DNA of 64,000 nucleotides from Amaranthus tricolor (taxonomy: Eukaryota > Streptophyta > Magnoliopsida > Caryophyllales > Amaranthaceae): NCBI RefSeq assembly GCF_026212465.1, contig NC_080049.1, positions 23,016,872 through 23,080,871 of the forward strand. Reading direction: 5' to 3'. The notes beneath the pieces are model-generated. The model saw nothing but the letters and a program-made list of their open reading frames with translations. It searched no databases and was not told the origin of the DNA. Shown here one piece after another: positions 25,198-36,261 of this stretch. The translations under genes were made by a program, and so were the position numbers. Each line of letters starts with the position of its first letter. Positions within the stretch are counted from its first letter, which is position 1.

Positions 25198-25745
25198 AGG
25201 GAAAAATTTCACATGGTAGCATCCAGTTTTCATGAAATGCCAGTGATAGCACCTTTTTTAAGAAAATTTCACATGGTAGCATCCAGTTTATGCACAAACT
25301 AATTGCCGTAGCATTTTCCGTTAAATTCTTGTTAAATTCCGTTTAATTTATCATTTTGTAAGTTTTTTCCACATGGTAGCATCCAGTTTTTGTTTAATTC
25401 AAAATATTAACTTTAAGTTCACCAATTTAATGTTCAAATAATGCCAAAAATTTGAATGAAAATAAAATTATTACAACATTTATGAGCGTTAATGAATTAG
25501 ACGGTGAATAAAACATTAAATTGGTGAATTTAAAGTTAAAATTGTGAATTAAACAAAAACTAGATGCTACCATGTGGAAAGAACTTACAAAATGATGAAT
25601 TAAATGGAATTTAACAAGAATTTAACGGAAAATGCTACGACAATTAGTTTGTGCATAAACTAGATGCTACCATGTGGAATTTTCTTAAAAAAGTGCTACC
25701 ACTGGCATTTCATAAAAACCGAATGCTACTATGTAGAATTTTAAA
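25198..25745. mobile_element. Long-armed foldback element (CACATGGTAGCATC family)
   Basis: Arms of about 240 bases (25198-25440 and 25490-25745) are inverted copies. Each carries two or three CACATGGTAGCATC words, plus GCCAGTGATAGCACC and TTTCCGTTAAATTCTTGTTA. The loop is about 50 bases. A degraded single arm of the same family lies at 53670-53860. No coding sequence; superfamily unknown. Confidence 0.7.
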
Positions 25746-25952
25746 AAAAAAATTAACAAAAAACTCATATTGATAAATAATCCAAGGAATTTAGAAGGTG
25801 TTCTCTTATACTTATTTTTTTGACTTATTACTTATTCTTATTGGAATCAGATTAGATCAGACCATATCAGAACTATTCAGATCAGATCAGAAAGTTTCAG
25901 ATCAGACCAGACCAGATCAGACCAGACCAGACCAGATCAGATCAAACCATAC

Positions 25953-26207
<255 letters not shown>

Positions 26208-26219
26208 CATCGACACATA

Positions 26220-27000
26220 TACATTAATGAAGTTAAGAAAGAGGTCCACCAGGAGTATAATTAGACACATATACATTGAAGCAACTATATCATATGAAAA
26301 TGGTTTACCTTTCAGAGGACGCAAAGGGAATAAAACATGGAATGTTTTGGCTTCATGTTCGTTTAATAGACTTTTCACATTTGTCAATGTGGGGTTCGAA
26401 GGTAGTGCCCACAACATAACAGTATGGAGTCATAGTTTGTTTGAACCAAAACATATGTTTCCACATCCACCTCCAGGTATTACACAACAATTTCATATTC
26501 ATATAATCCATGTTTAAATATAAATGTCTAACTATTGTTATAAATTTAGGAAAATACTATTTGGTCGATTTCGGATATCCTAACACTCTTGGATACCTCA
26601 GTCCAATAAAACATGATGATATTAGATATCATATGCCTCAGTTTCGTGTTGGTCCACCTCCTACAAGGATGCTTGAACATTTTAATTACAAACACTCATC
26701 CTTGCGTACGACAATTGAGAGAGATGCTTTGGAATGCTAAAAAATCAATGGAAGATATTGAAAAATATGCCTAGGATGGAGGTCAAAAATCAGTTGGTTA
26801 TTATGGTGTCAACATTTACGCTTCATAATTTTATTCGCCTACATCAATTAGGTATCCAAATATCAAGTGGGGTTAACATTGAACCAAGAAGTGATACCAA
26901 CATGTTTAACACAGAGCGCAAGAATGAAATGGATATAATCCAACTAAATATAGCCAACGATATTTGGGCATCAATTCAAAGAGAAGCAGAAACATCGTAG
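26220..27000 (+). pseudogene. Harbinger DDE transposase (DDE_Tnp_4), 5'-truncated
   Basis: Exon 1 contains PFRGRKGNKTWNVLASCSFN and GSAHNITVW, exon 2 KYYLVDFGYPNTLGYLSP then EHFNYKHSSLRTTIER and LHNFIRLH, in the order of HARBI1-like DDE transposases. A 73-base GT-AG intron at 26477-26549 joins PPPG to KYYLVD in frame. The second catalytic Asp (VDFGYP) and a Glu in the LEHFN block are present; the first catalytic Asp region is missing, replaced by the ATT array. A one-base shift near 26725-26738 turns what should read FGMLKNQWKILKNMP into a stop after ALEC. It is inactive. Confidence 0.82.
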
Positions 27001-27066
27001 TTTTTAATGTTTAATTTGTAGAATGTAATGTATATTATTATTTGATGGAGAAACTATGTAGTATGT

Positions 27067-27067
27067 A

Positions 27068-27164
<97 letters not shown>

Positions 27165-27183
27165 CAACAACAACAAAAACAAC

Positions 27184-27233
<50 letters not shown>
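27067..27233. repeat. (AAT)n/(GATAAT)n/(AAC)n array
   Basis: Triplet runs AAT, then ATGATA hexamers, then AAC and AAT again, located directly after the Harbinger transposase stop. The leucine-rich minus frame here is an artefact of the repeat. Confidence 0.95.
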
Positions 27234-27805
27234 CTTAACTACTATTATTAATAACAAACTCAATGAAAACAAATCAAATCAGATCAGACCAGATCAGATC
27301 AGACCAGACCAGACCAGATCAGATCAGATCAGATCAGATCTGACCAAATCAGATCAGATCAGAAAGATTCAGATAAGATCAGACTGAATTAGACCAGATC
27401 AAATCAGATCAGATCAGACTTTAGTAAATTCAGATTAGATCCAATCAGATCAGACGAAGAGAACAGATCCTTATTCGTTAAGTCCTACTCCCAACTCCTG
27501 AATCCTAACCGTCCATCATGAGTGCAATACTTGACTTTTCTACTATAACGCGCGAACTTGAAACCGCAATTTTATTTTAGATACTTCCTATAATACAAAA
27601 ATTAATAATTAACTACAATACAAAATTATAAATTGATGACTCATTCAATCTAATTACACCATTCCAGCTCAATCTCACGTGTTTTTTTGCGCATTATTCA
27701 GATTCTCTAACTTCTCCTTCTTTGTCACACTGCCTCCTCAACATTCACTAACCACCTTTCATTATTTTTCTTAATAAATATATTTTTTATCCTTATTTTT
27801 TTCAT

Positions 27806-27812
27806 TATATAA
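27806..27812 (+). promoter_or_regulatory. TATA box of the kinase gene
   Basis: TATATAA about 118 bases upstream of the ATG at 27930. The following leader is pyrimidine-rich (TTTCTCTCTCTT, CCTTCTCTCCCTTC), typical of plant 5' UTRs. Confidence 0.6.
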
Positions 27813-27929
27813 CTTGATGATTTTCGCCCAACTTACTACAGATACGTGCATACACTTACCAACATATTTCTCTCTCTTAAAAAATTAGAAAACTATCCTT
27901 CTCTCCCTTCATCTTAACTGCCATTAACT

Positions 27930-28754
27930 ATGCCGGAAAAGCACTTCTCCGGGAAATATAAAGTAACCAAACTCCTAAACAATGGGAAGTATGCAAAAGT
28001 CTACCATGCGCGAGATACGCGCAGTGGTCAAGAGGTGGCGATCAAGTCATTCCAATCGCCCGACAACCTTAACGTTGTCGAAATTCAAGCAATGAGTAGG
28101 TTAAGCCACCGACACGTCATCAAACTCAAGGAAGTTAAAGCCACAGCTGACGGTGAAGTGTTTGTTATTACCGAGTTTGCTAGATGCGGCGACTTGTTCG
28201 AGATGATTTCTAAGCGGGGTCCATTTAACGAAGATCTCAGCCGTCTTTACTTTCAGCAGTTAATCTCCTCCGTTAAATACTGCCACTCTCAGGGCGTTTA
28301 TCACCGTGATATTAAACCTGAGAATTTACTGCTTGATGATAAATGGAGGGTTAAATTGTCTGATTTTGGACTTTCCGCGGTTATTGATGATCCGACCCGG
28401 CCCGGCCCGGTTTTAACGGATCCATGTGGGACTGTTGAGTATGCAGCGCCTGAGGTTATTATGGCGGGTAGGGGTGGTGGGTATGACGGTGCTAAGGCGG
28501 ACGTGTGGTCATGCGGTGTCGTTTTGTATGTGATGATTGCTGGGTTTTTACCCTTTGATAATGGTGATTTGGTGGAAATGGTGGGGAAGATGAATCGAGG
28601 GGAATTTAGGTTGTTGAAGAAAATGTCAACGGGTTTGAAATGGTTGTTGTTAAGGTTGTTGGACCCGAATCCAGAGACCCGGATTAGTGTGGATGAGATT
28701 ATAGAAGATAAATGGTTTCGACAAGGGTATGAAGAACCAAGTGATGATGAATGA
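27930..28754 (+). CDS. SnRK3/CIPK-like Ser/Thr protein kinase, kinase domain only
   Basis: A 274-residue single-exon protein kinase closest in style to CBL-interacting kinases (SnRK3). Visible motifs in order: a degenerate glycine loop (LLNNGKYAKVY, where LGxGxFAKV is usual), the ATP lysine in VAIKSF, the helix-C Glu in VVEIQAM, YHRDIKPENLL, DFGLSAV, the activation segment ending AAPEVI, DVWSCGVVLYVMIAGFLPF and the late-lobe ISVDEIIEDKWFRQGY. Catalytic residues are intact, so phosphotransfer seems possible. Family members are usually 430-480 residues with a C-terminal NAF/FISL motif that binds CBL calcium sensors, and a phosphatase-binding motif. Here the frame stops 10 residues after the kinase domain (EEPSDDE), with no NAF sequence just downstream, so CBL control is probably absent. 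The region between VAIK and helix C is shorter than usual by about 10 residues. Relics at 9475-10460 and 40300-40545 show past local duplication. Confidence 0.88.
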   Translation: MPEKHFSGKYKVTKLLNNGKYAKVYHARDTRSGQEVAIKSFQSPDNLNVVEIQAMSRLSHRHVIKLKEVKATADGEVFVITEFARCGDLFEMISKRGPFNEDLSRLYFQQLISSVKYCHSQGVYHRDIKPENLLLDDKWRVKLSDFGLSAVIDDPTRPGPVLTDPCGTVEYAAPEVIMAGRGGGYDGAKADVWSCGVVLYVMIAGFLPFDNGDLVEMVGKMNRGEFRLLKKMSTGLKWLLLRLLDPNPETRISVDEIIEDKWFRQGYEEPSDDE

Positions 28755-28900
28755 AGAAATGGTTATTCTGGAATGATCTTATGTATATAAATACTTCTTT
28801 TCTAATGTTTTTTTGGGGGTTTATAATTATAAAATGGTTGTAAATTTTGGGGTAATCTAAGCCTACTTTTTGTTTTGTTGTATAGCATTAAACCTCTGTT
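28755..28900 (+). promoter_or_regulatory. Kinase 3' UTR, conserved in the relic copy
   Basis: TTTTTTGGGGGTTT and GGTTGTAAATTTTGGGGTAA at 28806-28856 are nearly repeated in the hollowed-out copy near 10384-10430, so this segment was part of the duplicated gene. Confidence 0.55.
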
Positions 28901-28999
28901 TCAGGGGATGAGAAAAAAGAACAGAGTTCCAAGAAATTTTGTTAATAATAATAATTAAAGTTAACAATAATAAAGCAACTAAATACACTTTGTATTTAA

Positions 29000-29021
29000 T
29001 TCTTATGTTATTGAGTGTTTT

Positions 29022-29064
<43 letters not shown>

Positions 29065-29078
29065 TATGTTATTGTGTT
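29000..29078 (+). mobile_element. Poly(A) tract flanked by a short direct repeat
   Basis: A run of 38 adenines (29023-29060) is preceded by TTCTTATGTTATTGAGTG and followed by CTCTTATGTTATTGTGTT. The 13-base core TCTTATGTTATTG is identical on both sides. This is what a severely 5'-truncated retroposition (little but the poly(A) tail) would leave. Confidence 0.5.
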
Positions 29079-32000
29079 ACTGAATACTGAGTATATTGAG
29101 TTCTTGATCATTCACGAATTAGTACGAAAATATTGGTAAATGCATAACTTTGATAAATACTAAGATATACTTCATATTTTATCAATTTTAAAATTTAAAT
29201 TGTACAATTGACTTACTAGGTTTTACTTCGTTATATTTTAGGCTATAAAACATCAAATATTTTTGATATGATAAAATATTAAACACGTTTTAGAGTTAAA
29301 TCATAATTAATTTGTTTAAGTGTGGAATATCAGACTACGTAATTAAACTAATTTTTTATATTTATAGAGTTTTGTATTTTAAAATTTGAACATTTTAGGC
29401 TAAAAACTTGATTTTTACAATTTAGAAGAAAATAAAAATTTAAATAGGTTTAAGCATAATTGAAAAATCAATTTTATTTTAACTTGTTACAGATCTTATT
29501 TTTAAAAAAAGAACGATAATTTAAATAAATTTAAATGTGCCCAAAAATCTAATAACAATTAGTCATTGAAGATTACAAGTTATAAAAAGGATGTTGCTTA
29601 AAACAAATGACTTGCAATAAGTTCTACATTAATTCTCTCTCAACCAAAAAATTTGCACTATTTCTTAAAGAGAAAAATTATACTAGAGTGATTTTTTGGC
29701 ATTTTTAAAGTATATGTTTTTTGATCGTGTTGTAATTTTTAAGCTTATATTTTCAGATTTTTGAAGTTGGTAATTCTTAAGCATATTACAAATCAATTTC
29801 AGATACTTTATCTCTAAAGTTACCAAGATTGGATTCACTTTTAAAAATTATTTTAAGGTTTAGCTTAGTAAAAGTGTAAACTAGCTTACTATTTGATTAT
29901 TTTCCTAGGATCTTAAGTATGTCTACATAGTGGGTGACGTTAAATTCCGCATATACATTTTACTGTACTCAATTCATTGAAAATATTAAAAATCTGACAA
30001 ATTATTTTAATTAAAAAATTATATTTTTTTCAACCCTCGTTCTATAATATTAATCCCATACTTTCATTAACGATTCTTCATAAACTTTGTATCAATTTTA
30101 TGGGGAAATAATACAATTTCATGAACGATTCCAAATAGCTCAATACACTTCTAATAGTATATTCCAAACACTTCTATGCATGTTATTGTCCATGTAATTA
30201 TTGGATGAAATGGCGAGATCTAATTTAGTTATTGTATACAGTTGACATCACTTAAAATCAATAGTATATGCATGTAAAAATATTAAATAAGAGTTAGTTA
30301 GCGTATCATCTTTCATATTAATGAGTAGTGAAACCCGACCACAAAGTGCAATTTACTAATAAAAAATTTAACGCTACTGAATTGTATGAGAAATAAAAAA
30401 ATAGAAGAAACATGTAAAAGAATTAAAGAAAGACAAAAATATACTACAGAACAAAAGTTATCAATTTTGAGTGTTTGCTTTTACCATAAATTTCAAAGGG
30501 AGGAATTGTGAGTCATCTAAATCTAAATCACTCTGAGCATCAATTAAAATCCAAAGGTGTTGGAGATTCTTATCCGGATCTTGTTATAGATAGAGGAGGA
30601 TAGAAAATGGATCAATTTGCTGTTCAAATAATATGCGAACAACACACTTATGGGCTCCACAATACTTGTCAAACTTCTACTCGTTTGAGCCAACATCCAA
30701 TTGAACGCAATTCATAGCCCCTAGTCAAACTAGAGAAAATATCTCGACAATGAAGATTCAATTGATCAAGCATAATTCGAGACGACTAAGGGAGTTTGTA
30801 AAATCAAAGATTATCGAGATGTATTTTAAACCCAATTTATTAAAGATTAATATCTATTTGTCGTATTTTTAATATCTACTTATAATATTTTAAATGTCAA
30901 CTTAAATCATTCTTTTAGACGACTTATAATATTATAAAAAATATATATAATGGGCCGACGCAATTAAAGATAATCTCTTAAAGAAAGTGTCTCTCAGAAA
31001 CACAAGAATTTGTGTTGTAAAATTAGTTGGTTCACTATATGTTTTTGGCTTAGTAATTGATTAAATATTAAAAAAAAACAACTTTTTCGGTAAATGATTT
31101 TTAAGGTTTTTAAGTTGATATTTAAGTTAAAATATAAACACTATTTTATTAAAAAAAAATTATTGACTTTTAGATTATTAGTAAATTTTTACATGGTTAA
31201 CAAGTAACAATTAATATTTAATTTATGAGCCTAAATGTCCAACTAGTATATTAGCTTCATTTTGACATTTTTACATATTAAGATATATATTTTGTGGTAA
31301 AATATTATTATCAGTTGCAAATATAATAAAACGAAGAAAATATGTTTTAGAAAAGAAACGTGTTTAAATTTTCGAAAATGTTCTAGAAGGGTGGAGACTT
31401 CGACTGGGACTTGGACTGCGGAGCTATACTCTATTTTGTTGACGTGTTGATCGTTGACTGGGAATTTAATGGTTGGTGGGTACGGAAACCCATGTAATCA
31501 CATGGAAGTAAGGTACACCGTACATTTATGAGTTAAATTTGCAGGATGAACCTGCTCAAGTTTCTCCTTATTGTTCATCCCAACATCATATACACTTGTA
31601 TTAGTGTGTAAGTTCCAGAGTTTAGCTTACCTCCAATTCCTTCTGGCTTCTTCAAGTGCATCAAATTGCTTACTCTCTCACAGTCTCACTCTATAAATTT
31701 GTTATGCAATATTCAAAAAACTTACTAAAAACTCTGATTTTTTTTAAATTTTTTTTTTTGTGTTTTATAGTAAAATTATGGAGATAAAAAAGTATAATTA
31801 AACTAAATATAAATTTTCGATTTTTAAACTTTTCATTTTAAGTTATTTTTTCTTTGATGTTATAGTATTCAACTCATTCAGAAATCTTACAACTAATTTT
31901 TATGATGTTATAATAAGTATTCGTAATTAAACACACTCTTTAAAATTTAAAGTGTGCTACAAATTGCTTGTAATTCATCATCATCATGATATTTATACCC

Positions 32001-32935
32001 GATAAATCTCACTCTTAGAGGTTTTAATTAGGATTTTGGGAAAGTAGAGAGACAACAAACATTACCCTTCGTAAAAGAGATTGTGTCAATATAATTTTTA
32101 TAAAAAAAGATGTTATAATTTGTATAAGTTTATTTTTAGTCATAATAGTCATATTAGTGTTATATTAGTTTACTTTTAGTGATATTAGTTTAGTATTATT
32201 ACAATATTTGTTGTATAAGTGTAATATCAGTATGTTATTGGTAGCATTAGTGTAATATTAATATATTATTAGTACACTATTAGTTATATTAGTGTTGCAT
32301 TAGCATTTAACAATAAATTTCTTTAATTACCTATCTAACTAACTTTATTTTCATACTTTGACTTTTATTTACCCTAATAAATATTTATACCCAATCCAAA
32401 CGGACCTACAATTTAATTTTTTTAGATCATCCTACATTTTTACCTAATTTTTTTTATTTGCAAATAAACAATTCAACTTTTTAATCTCATTAATTAAGAC
32501 ATTTCATAAACAATTCATTTTCACTTTTCACATAAAATTATATTCTAATAATTCTGCTATGAAATCTAATTTACACAATGACGCAAATTTACTAAAAGAG
32601 AGGAGTACAAGTACAGAAATATAAAAACTAACGTTGGATGTGTTACATCATAATTTTTAGTCGTGCCTTTTTTTAATCATTATGAATAGAGGTGTCATTT
32701 GGCATGTTAAGAATGTTCAGGTAAATTTATCAGGTGAGAGTAATTTCGATAATTAAGTATGTGTAAATATCGAAATAATTCAATTTTGATTTATATAAAC
32801 AAGTTATTTTTAATCAGTCAGATCATATTCAATTCAAATTGGATGGATTACTTTTGGACATCATATCTCTATGGAGTTAATGCGGAGTGTTTGATATGCA
32901 AGATGCCAATTACATTTAACACCAATTAAGAAAAG
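29079..32935. other. AT-rich spacer with a GC-richer island
   Basis: Mostly featureless AT-rich DNA. An island at about 31375-31660 is less AT-rich. It holds TTCTAGAA (heat-shock-element-like) at about 31381, two TTGAC W-box cores (GTTGACGTGTTG, CGTTGACTGGG) at about 31438-31462, and a minus-strand segment CAGAAGGAATTGGAG followed by a splice-donor-like GTAAGC at about 31628-31650. No complete gene could be assembled. A degenerate repeat of TTAGTGTAATATTA words lies at about 32140-32305. Confidence 0.45.
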
Positions 32936-33177
32936 GGTATTACTAAATATCGCCACTTTTTCCATTTTATCGTCATTTTATATAATGAAATTTTAAGATT
33001 GCCCTACATAATTTTCGAACTCAAAAATTGCAATATCTCTCTAAAACTCTCTAAAAACACTATGTTAACTTAAACAAGCTAAAAGTGTACATAGAATAAC
33101 AATGGCGAACCAATACAAGCATGATAACGATTCGGTAAGTAATTAATCGATTTGATATTTTTCAAAAAAAAAAAATT

Positions 33178-33358
33178 TTCAGAAACCTCTCTAGTCGCAC
33201 AAAATGTGCGACCAGACCTAGGGAGAGTCGCACAAAAAGTGCGAATGGACCTAGGCTGAGTCGCACAAAAAGTGCGACTCAGCCTAGGTCCAGTCACACT
33301 TTTTGTGCGACTCCTAGGTCTGGTCGCGCATTTTGTGCGACTGGAGAGGGTTCTGGAA
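33178..33358. repeat. Composite palindrome built on GTCGCACAAAAAGTGCGAC
   Basis: About 180 bases form one large imperfect palindrome: CTCTCTAGTCGCAC on the left against GTGCGACTGGAGAGGG on the right, with GACCTAGG blocks in both arms. It is built from five smaller hairpins, each GTCGCAC-A(n)-GTGCGAC or close. It lies between a candidate first exon (ATGGCGAACCAATACAAG, about 33102, followed by GTAAGT) and the MULE transposase frame, so it may be intronic. Confidence 0.85.
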
Positions 33359-33699
33359 ATTTTTTTTTAATTTTTGTTTTGAAAAATTAATTTTTTTTAT
33401 TTATTATAGTTGTTTTTTAAGTTATTATTATTTATTAAATATTATAGTAAATTATTTTATTTTATTATATATTTATATATATTTTTGTGTTTACTTAAAT
33501 TATTTATTTATGTTATTTTAATTTAATTTATTTTATATATGTATTTTATTTAGTAAAATTTTTTATTTCATATTTTTGTATTGATATTGTTAATATATTG
33601 AAATTTGAATTATTAAACTAATTGATATTGTTAATATATTAAATAGTTTAATCTTTTAATTATTAAGAATAAATTTACATTTTTAGGATTTTAAAACTT

Positions 33700-34670
33700 A
33701 GGGGAAAATGTAGATTACTCTGATAGATTTGTTAACGATAGGGAATTTGATTCTGTAGATGATTTACATGCTTGGGCTGATGAGATAGCACTAAGAATTG
33801 GTTTTCAATTTACACGTGCTTCATATAAACAAAAGAAAGGACATTCTAGAGCGAGTTTGTACTTAAGATGTCACCGCTATGGTAATATAAGGGGTGATTT
33901 GCATAACTTAGACAATGCTGGCCGACCTAGTTTTAAAAGTAGGGCTTGTGGGTGTAAATTTATGATTTTAGGAAGTAGTCGTAAACTAGGGGAAAGACCT
34001 TGGACGGTAAGAGTGTTTCCTGGTGAAAGAGGAAGACATAACCACCCGTTTTTGGTGTACAGAGATGGTCAAATAAGAGTAAATAGGATGACTGTCGATA
34101 TAAGCCAGCACATACGAGATCTTAGTGCAACTGGCATGCAACCAGCGTTTATAATGACTTCAATTAGAAGGAATTTTCCTGGTTTTTTTGCTAGTATGAA
34201 TCAAATTTATAATGTAAGACAGTCAATAAGGAGAGAAGAGATGGATAGTAGGATTCCTCTTCAACACTGTCTTTAAATGACCACAGAGCATAATTATGTA
34301 GTTTGGACAGACTTGGATAGTGAGCGGCAGTTGAGTAGATTATTGATTGCAAATCCTACATCTATGCAGATGATACGTTCGTTGCCCCATGCTGTGTTGA
34401 TAGACACAACGTACAAAAACTAATAAGCAAAAGTGGTCCCTTTGCGAAATAATTGGAATGACACCAACCAATCACAACTTCTTGGTTGCGTTCTGTTTGA
34501 TGTGAGATGAGGCGGCTGTGTCTTATTCTTGGCTGTTGGAGAGGTTGAGGGATATTTACGGCAGAGTTCAGACGCCTAACGTAATTGTAACGGATCGAAA
34601 AGAGGGTTTGTCTGCAGCTATTCGTATTGTCTTTCTAGATAAACAGGTTTTAATGATTAATTATTATCGA

Positions 34671-34768
<98 letters not shown>

Positions 34769-36240
34769 AATTAATTTTAAATTTCTGTTTCATGAAGATG
34801 TACGACATTTATTATGCGTATGGCATATTGGCAATGACGTGCAGAATATGGTCGAAAAATTTTGCAGCGGCAAGAGAAATCAACAGGGCAGATATTCAGG
34901 CAAACAAAATGGAACCCCTTGGTTAACAGTCTGACGACCCCTGAATTTGAAAATAGGTGGGATGGGATTGTGTCTACTTGGTCGATTAGGAACAGAAGGG
35001 TCGTGCGATATTTGGCTGGAACATGGCTTCCTCACAAAGAGAAATTTGTGCGTGCGAGGACGAATACCTGTTTGCACTTGGGTAACCAGACTACCAGTAG
35101 AGTTGAAAGCCAACACTCTTCCTTCAAGTACTACCTGGGTAGCGGTAATAGCTCATTTGATACCCTTTTTAAAAGGGCACACGCACAGATAACGAATCAG
35201 CAATCGAGGATAAGACAAGCTCTGCAGGAATCTATGAATTCGATTTCAAGGACGTCGCGAATTAATTTTTTGAGACCGCTTTATCGTTATGTTTTCATAT
35301 TTGCCTTGGAACAATTGATGATGGAGCACAACCGGATGTTAAACTTGGAGAATTGTGTTTTTGAGAAATACGGTTGTGTACTTCAAAGAACCCACGGATT
35401 ACCTTGCGCGTGTTACTGTTACTTGTCAATTAGGTCTCATGGTTCGTTGTACTTAGACGATATACATCCATTTTGGAAAACGTTAAAGTACTTAGAGGCA
35501 GAAGAATAAGCCAACAAAGAAGTACGACAAGCAAACGCCGATGATAAAGAGTACTTTCAATCGTTGGTGGATGAAGTTTTCAAAGCCAATCCCGCAGTTG
35601 TACGATGCATGTCTCAGGTACTTGAACATGAACTACACCCTGATGATACCGATATACCTGAGCCACAAGCAAGTCCAACGAGGAAGGGAAGACCAACGAC
35701 AAGCATAACCCTCAAGAGAAACAAAAGTGCGTTCGAGTACAGAGATCATCCTCAAGGGGTCGTAGATCCAGATCTTCATCACGCGGGAGATCTAGTGGTA
35801 GATCTAGCAACCGATCAAACCAATTTTCAGTTGGAATTAACTTCAGTTTCAACTTATCTGGTACCCATATTTCCTTTCCTATAATCATATATGTTTTAGA
35901 TCAATTGAATGATATTAATATATTGTTATTTTTTTCAGATGGTTCAGCAGGTCGTGATTTTTCACTTTTTCCGTGGCCAAATCACATACCGTAGATTCTT
36001 CCGCCATACTTGTTTGATTGGATTGATGTTATACGTGAGGGAAACTGTGGATTTACAGCTATTGCCGTCACAGAATTAGGGAGCGAGGAGGCATGACCTC
36101 TTTTACGACGTGCAATGAGTTTGGAAATGCAAACGCATCGAGACTAATATGCACGCGTGTATCTATCAGCAGAGTTGGTGGAGAATGCTATATACAGAAT
36201 TGGTGCCCATAGCGAAGGATCTGCCCCGTACATTCACTAG
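33700..36240 (+). pseudogene. MULE transposase with C-terminal OTU-protease-like domain
   Basis: Mutator-like transposase, disabled. The N-terminal part (EFDSVDDLHAWADEIALRIG, CRHRY-type block, ERGRHNHPF) is a FAR1/WRKY-GCM1-like DNA-binding region at about 33720-34100. The DDE core starts with DTTYK at about 34405, then GMTPTNHNFLVAF, VIVTDRKEGL and HLLCVWHIGNDV. Lesions: TAA at 34274-34276 in frame; one extra A near 34414-34418; TGA at 34503-34505; a TA microsatellite in the core; a frameshift near 35735, after which an Arg/Ser-rich linker (GRSSGRSSNRS) reads in another frame. From 36001 an OTU-like domain follows: PPYLFDWIDVI then EGNCGFTAIA, close to the OTU catalytic motif DGNCxFR with D to E and R to T changes, and stops at EEA*PLL and HRD*YARV. 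The frame ends where a CACTAG sequence begins at 36235. Confidence 0.8.
34672..34766. repeat. (AT)n microsatellite inside the MULE core
   Basis: About 95 bases of TA repeats between the VIVTDR block and the HLLCVWHI block. The segment 34650-34800 begins GTTTTAATG and ends CATGAAG, so it may be an old intron in which the repeat grew, although the frames do not join cleanly. Confidence 0.95.
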
Positions 36241-36261
36241 GGGAAGTCATTTACGGAGTCT

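Noticed and set aside
30470..30830. Possible coding remnant on the minus strand
   Set aside because: Slightly less AT-rich, but no motif or continuous frame that I could assign.
33079..33297. Minus-strand frame with repeated TFCAT peptide
   Set aside because: Produced by the GTCGCAC hairpin array, not by a protein family.
34880..35192. Additional frames overlapping the MULE transposase
   Set aside because: The plus frame with EFENRWDGIVSTWSIRNRR-type sequence fits the transposase; the others are shadows.
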